Origin: an uncultured Phascolarctobacterium sp. | GTDB lineage: Bacteria; Bacillota; Negativicutes; Acidaminococcales; Acidaminococcaceae | DNA: 30,473 nt | Direction: 5' to 3' | Assembly (NCBI GenBank): GCA_900551745.1 | Contig: URXA01000015.1 | Location: 1 to 30,473 of the forward strand | Shown here: piece after piece, positions 30,420 to 30,473 of the stretch | Layout of the letters: each line of letters opens with the position of its first letter | Numbering within the stretch: the stretch's first letter is position 1 | Made by a program: the position numbers and the translations under genes | The notes under the pieces: generated by a model | Database searches by the model: none | What the model saw: the letters and a program-made list of their open reading frames with translations, nothing else | What the model was told of the DNA's origin: nothing

Positions 30420-30473
30420 CACTAAATATAAAAACTCCGCCAGCATATGCTGGCGGAGTTTTTATATTTAGTG
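30420..30473. terminator. Terminator: 54-base perfect palindrome at the window edge
   Basis: Every base from 30420 to 30473 pairs with its mirror around CATATG (core ACTCCGCCAGC), giving a very stable hairpin with a T-rich 3' arm, 13 bases after the lipoprotein stop. It can stop transcription in both directions and may extend past the edge. Confidence 0.88.

Overview
The window is a compact stretch of bacterial chromosome of low to middle GC. It holds 31 protein genes, an RNase P RNA and a tryptophan T-box leader, with no tRNA, rRNA, CRISPR array, insertion sequence or prophage gene visible. A Firmicute is indicated by the T-box control of trp, YqeG, a TrmK-Nif3 pair like that of Bacillus, a YhaM-type nuclease and strong GGAGG ribosome sites. 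The RNase P RNA looks like the ancestral A type. Together with gene content and style this suggests a Gram-negative-walled Firmicute of the Negativicutes (Phascolarctobacterium/Acidaminococcus-like). That placement is an inference from content, not a database match.

Layout. 1-3851 (minus): one tightly overlapping operon with a response regulator, its histidine kinase, YqeG phosphatase, a nitrilase-family amidase and a secreted protein cut by the window edge. 4038-5701 (minus): an NlpC/P60 cell-wall hydrolase and a membrane glycosyltransferase, each with its own promoter. 5784-8686 (minus): an RNA-centred block, trmK, nif3-like and yhaM-like genes, then rnpB with its own promoter. 8771-11591 (minus): an AbgT-type transporter followed by peptidase T. 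11756-18538 (minus): a complete trpEGDCFBA operon behind a T-box leader whose specifier reads UGG (Trp). 18651-20316 (minus): a secreted SH3-domain protein and a periplasmic protein that resembles cyclohexadienyl dehydratase (PheC).

20397-22112 (plus): a redox cluster made of a 40-residue CxxC peptide, a membrane polyferredoxin that overlaps it, and a TlpA/ResA-type thioredoxin. This is the best candidate here for a little-described system. Its likely logic is ferredoxin-level electrons crossing the membrane through the polyferredoxin to extracytoplasmic thiols. 22111-26077 (minus): an aldehyde dehydrogenase, DNA polymerase IV, and an ion transporter of the ArsB/NhaD/SLC13 type. 26144-27481 (plus): a DUF134 DNA-binding protein and an Mrp/Nbp35-type Fe-S carrier ATPase. 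27481-27705 (minus): a 74-residue orphan. 27829-30473 (plus): an SsuABC/TauABC-type ABC importer (permease, ATPase, lipoprotein), ending in a perfect palindrome at the window edge.

General style: many promoters pair an extended -10 (TGnTATAAT) with a poor -35. Most terminators are perfect hairpins with 3-base loops. GTG and TTG starts are frequent. In several genes the first possible start falls inside the ribosome site, so a shorter start is preferred. No stretch over 300 bases is unexplained: 5702-6218 holds the rnpB unit and 18192-18650 holds the T-box leader plus about 110 AT-rich bases with nothing convincing.
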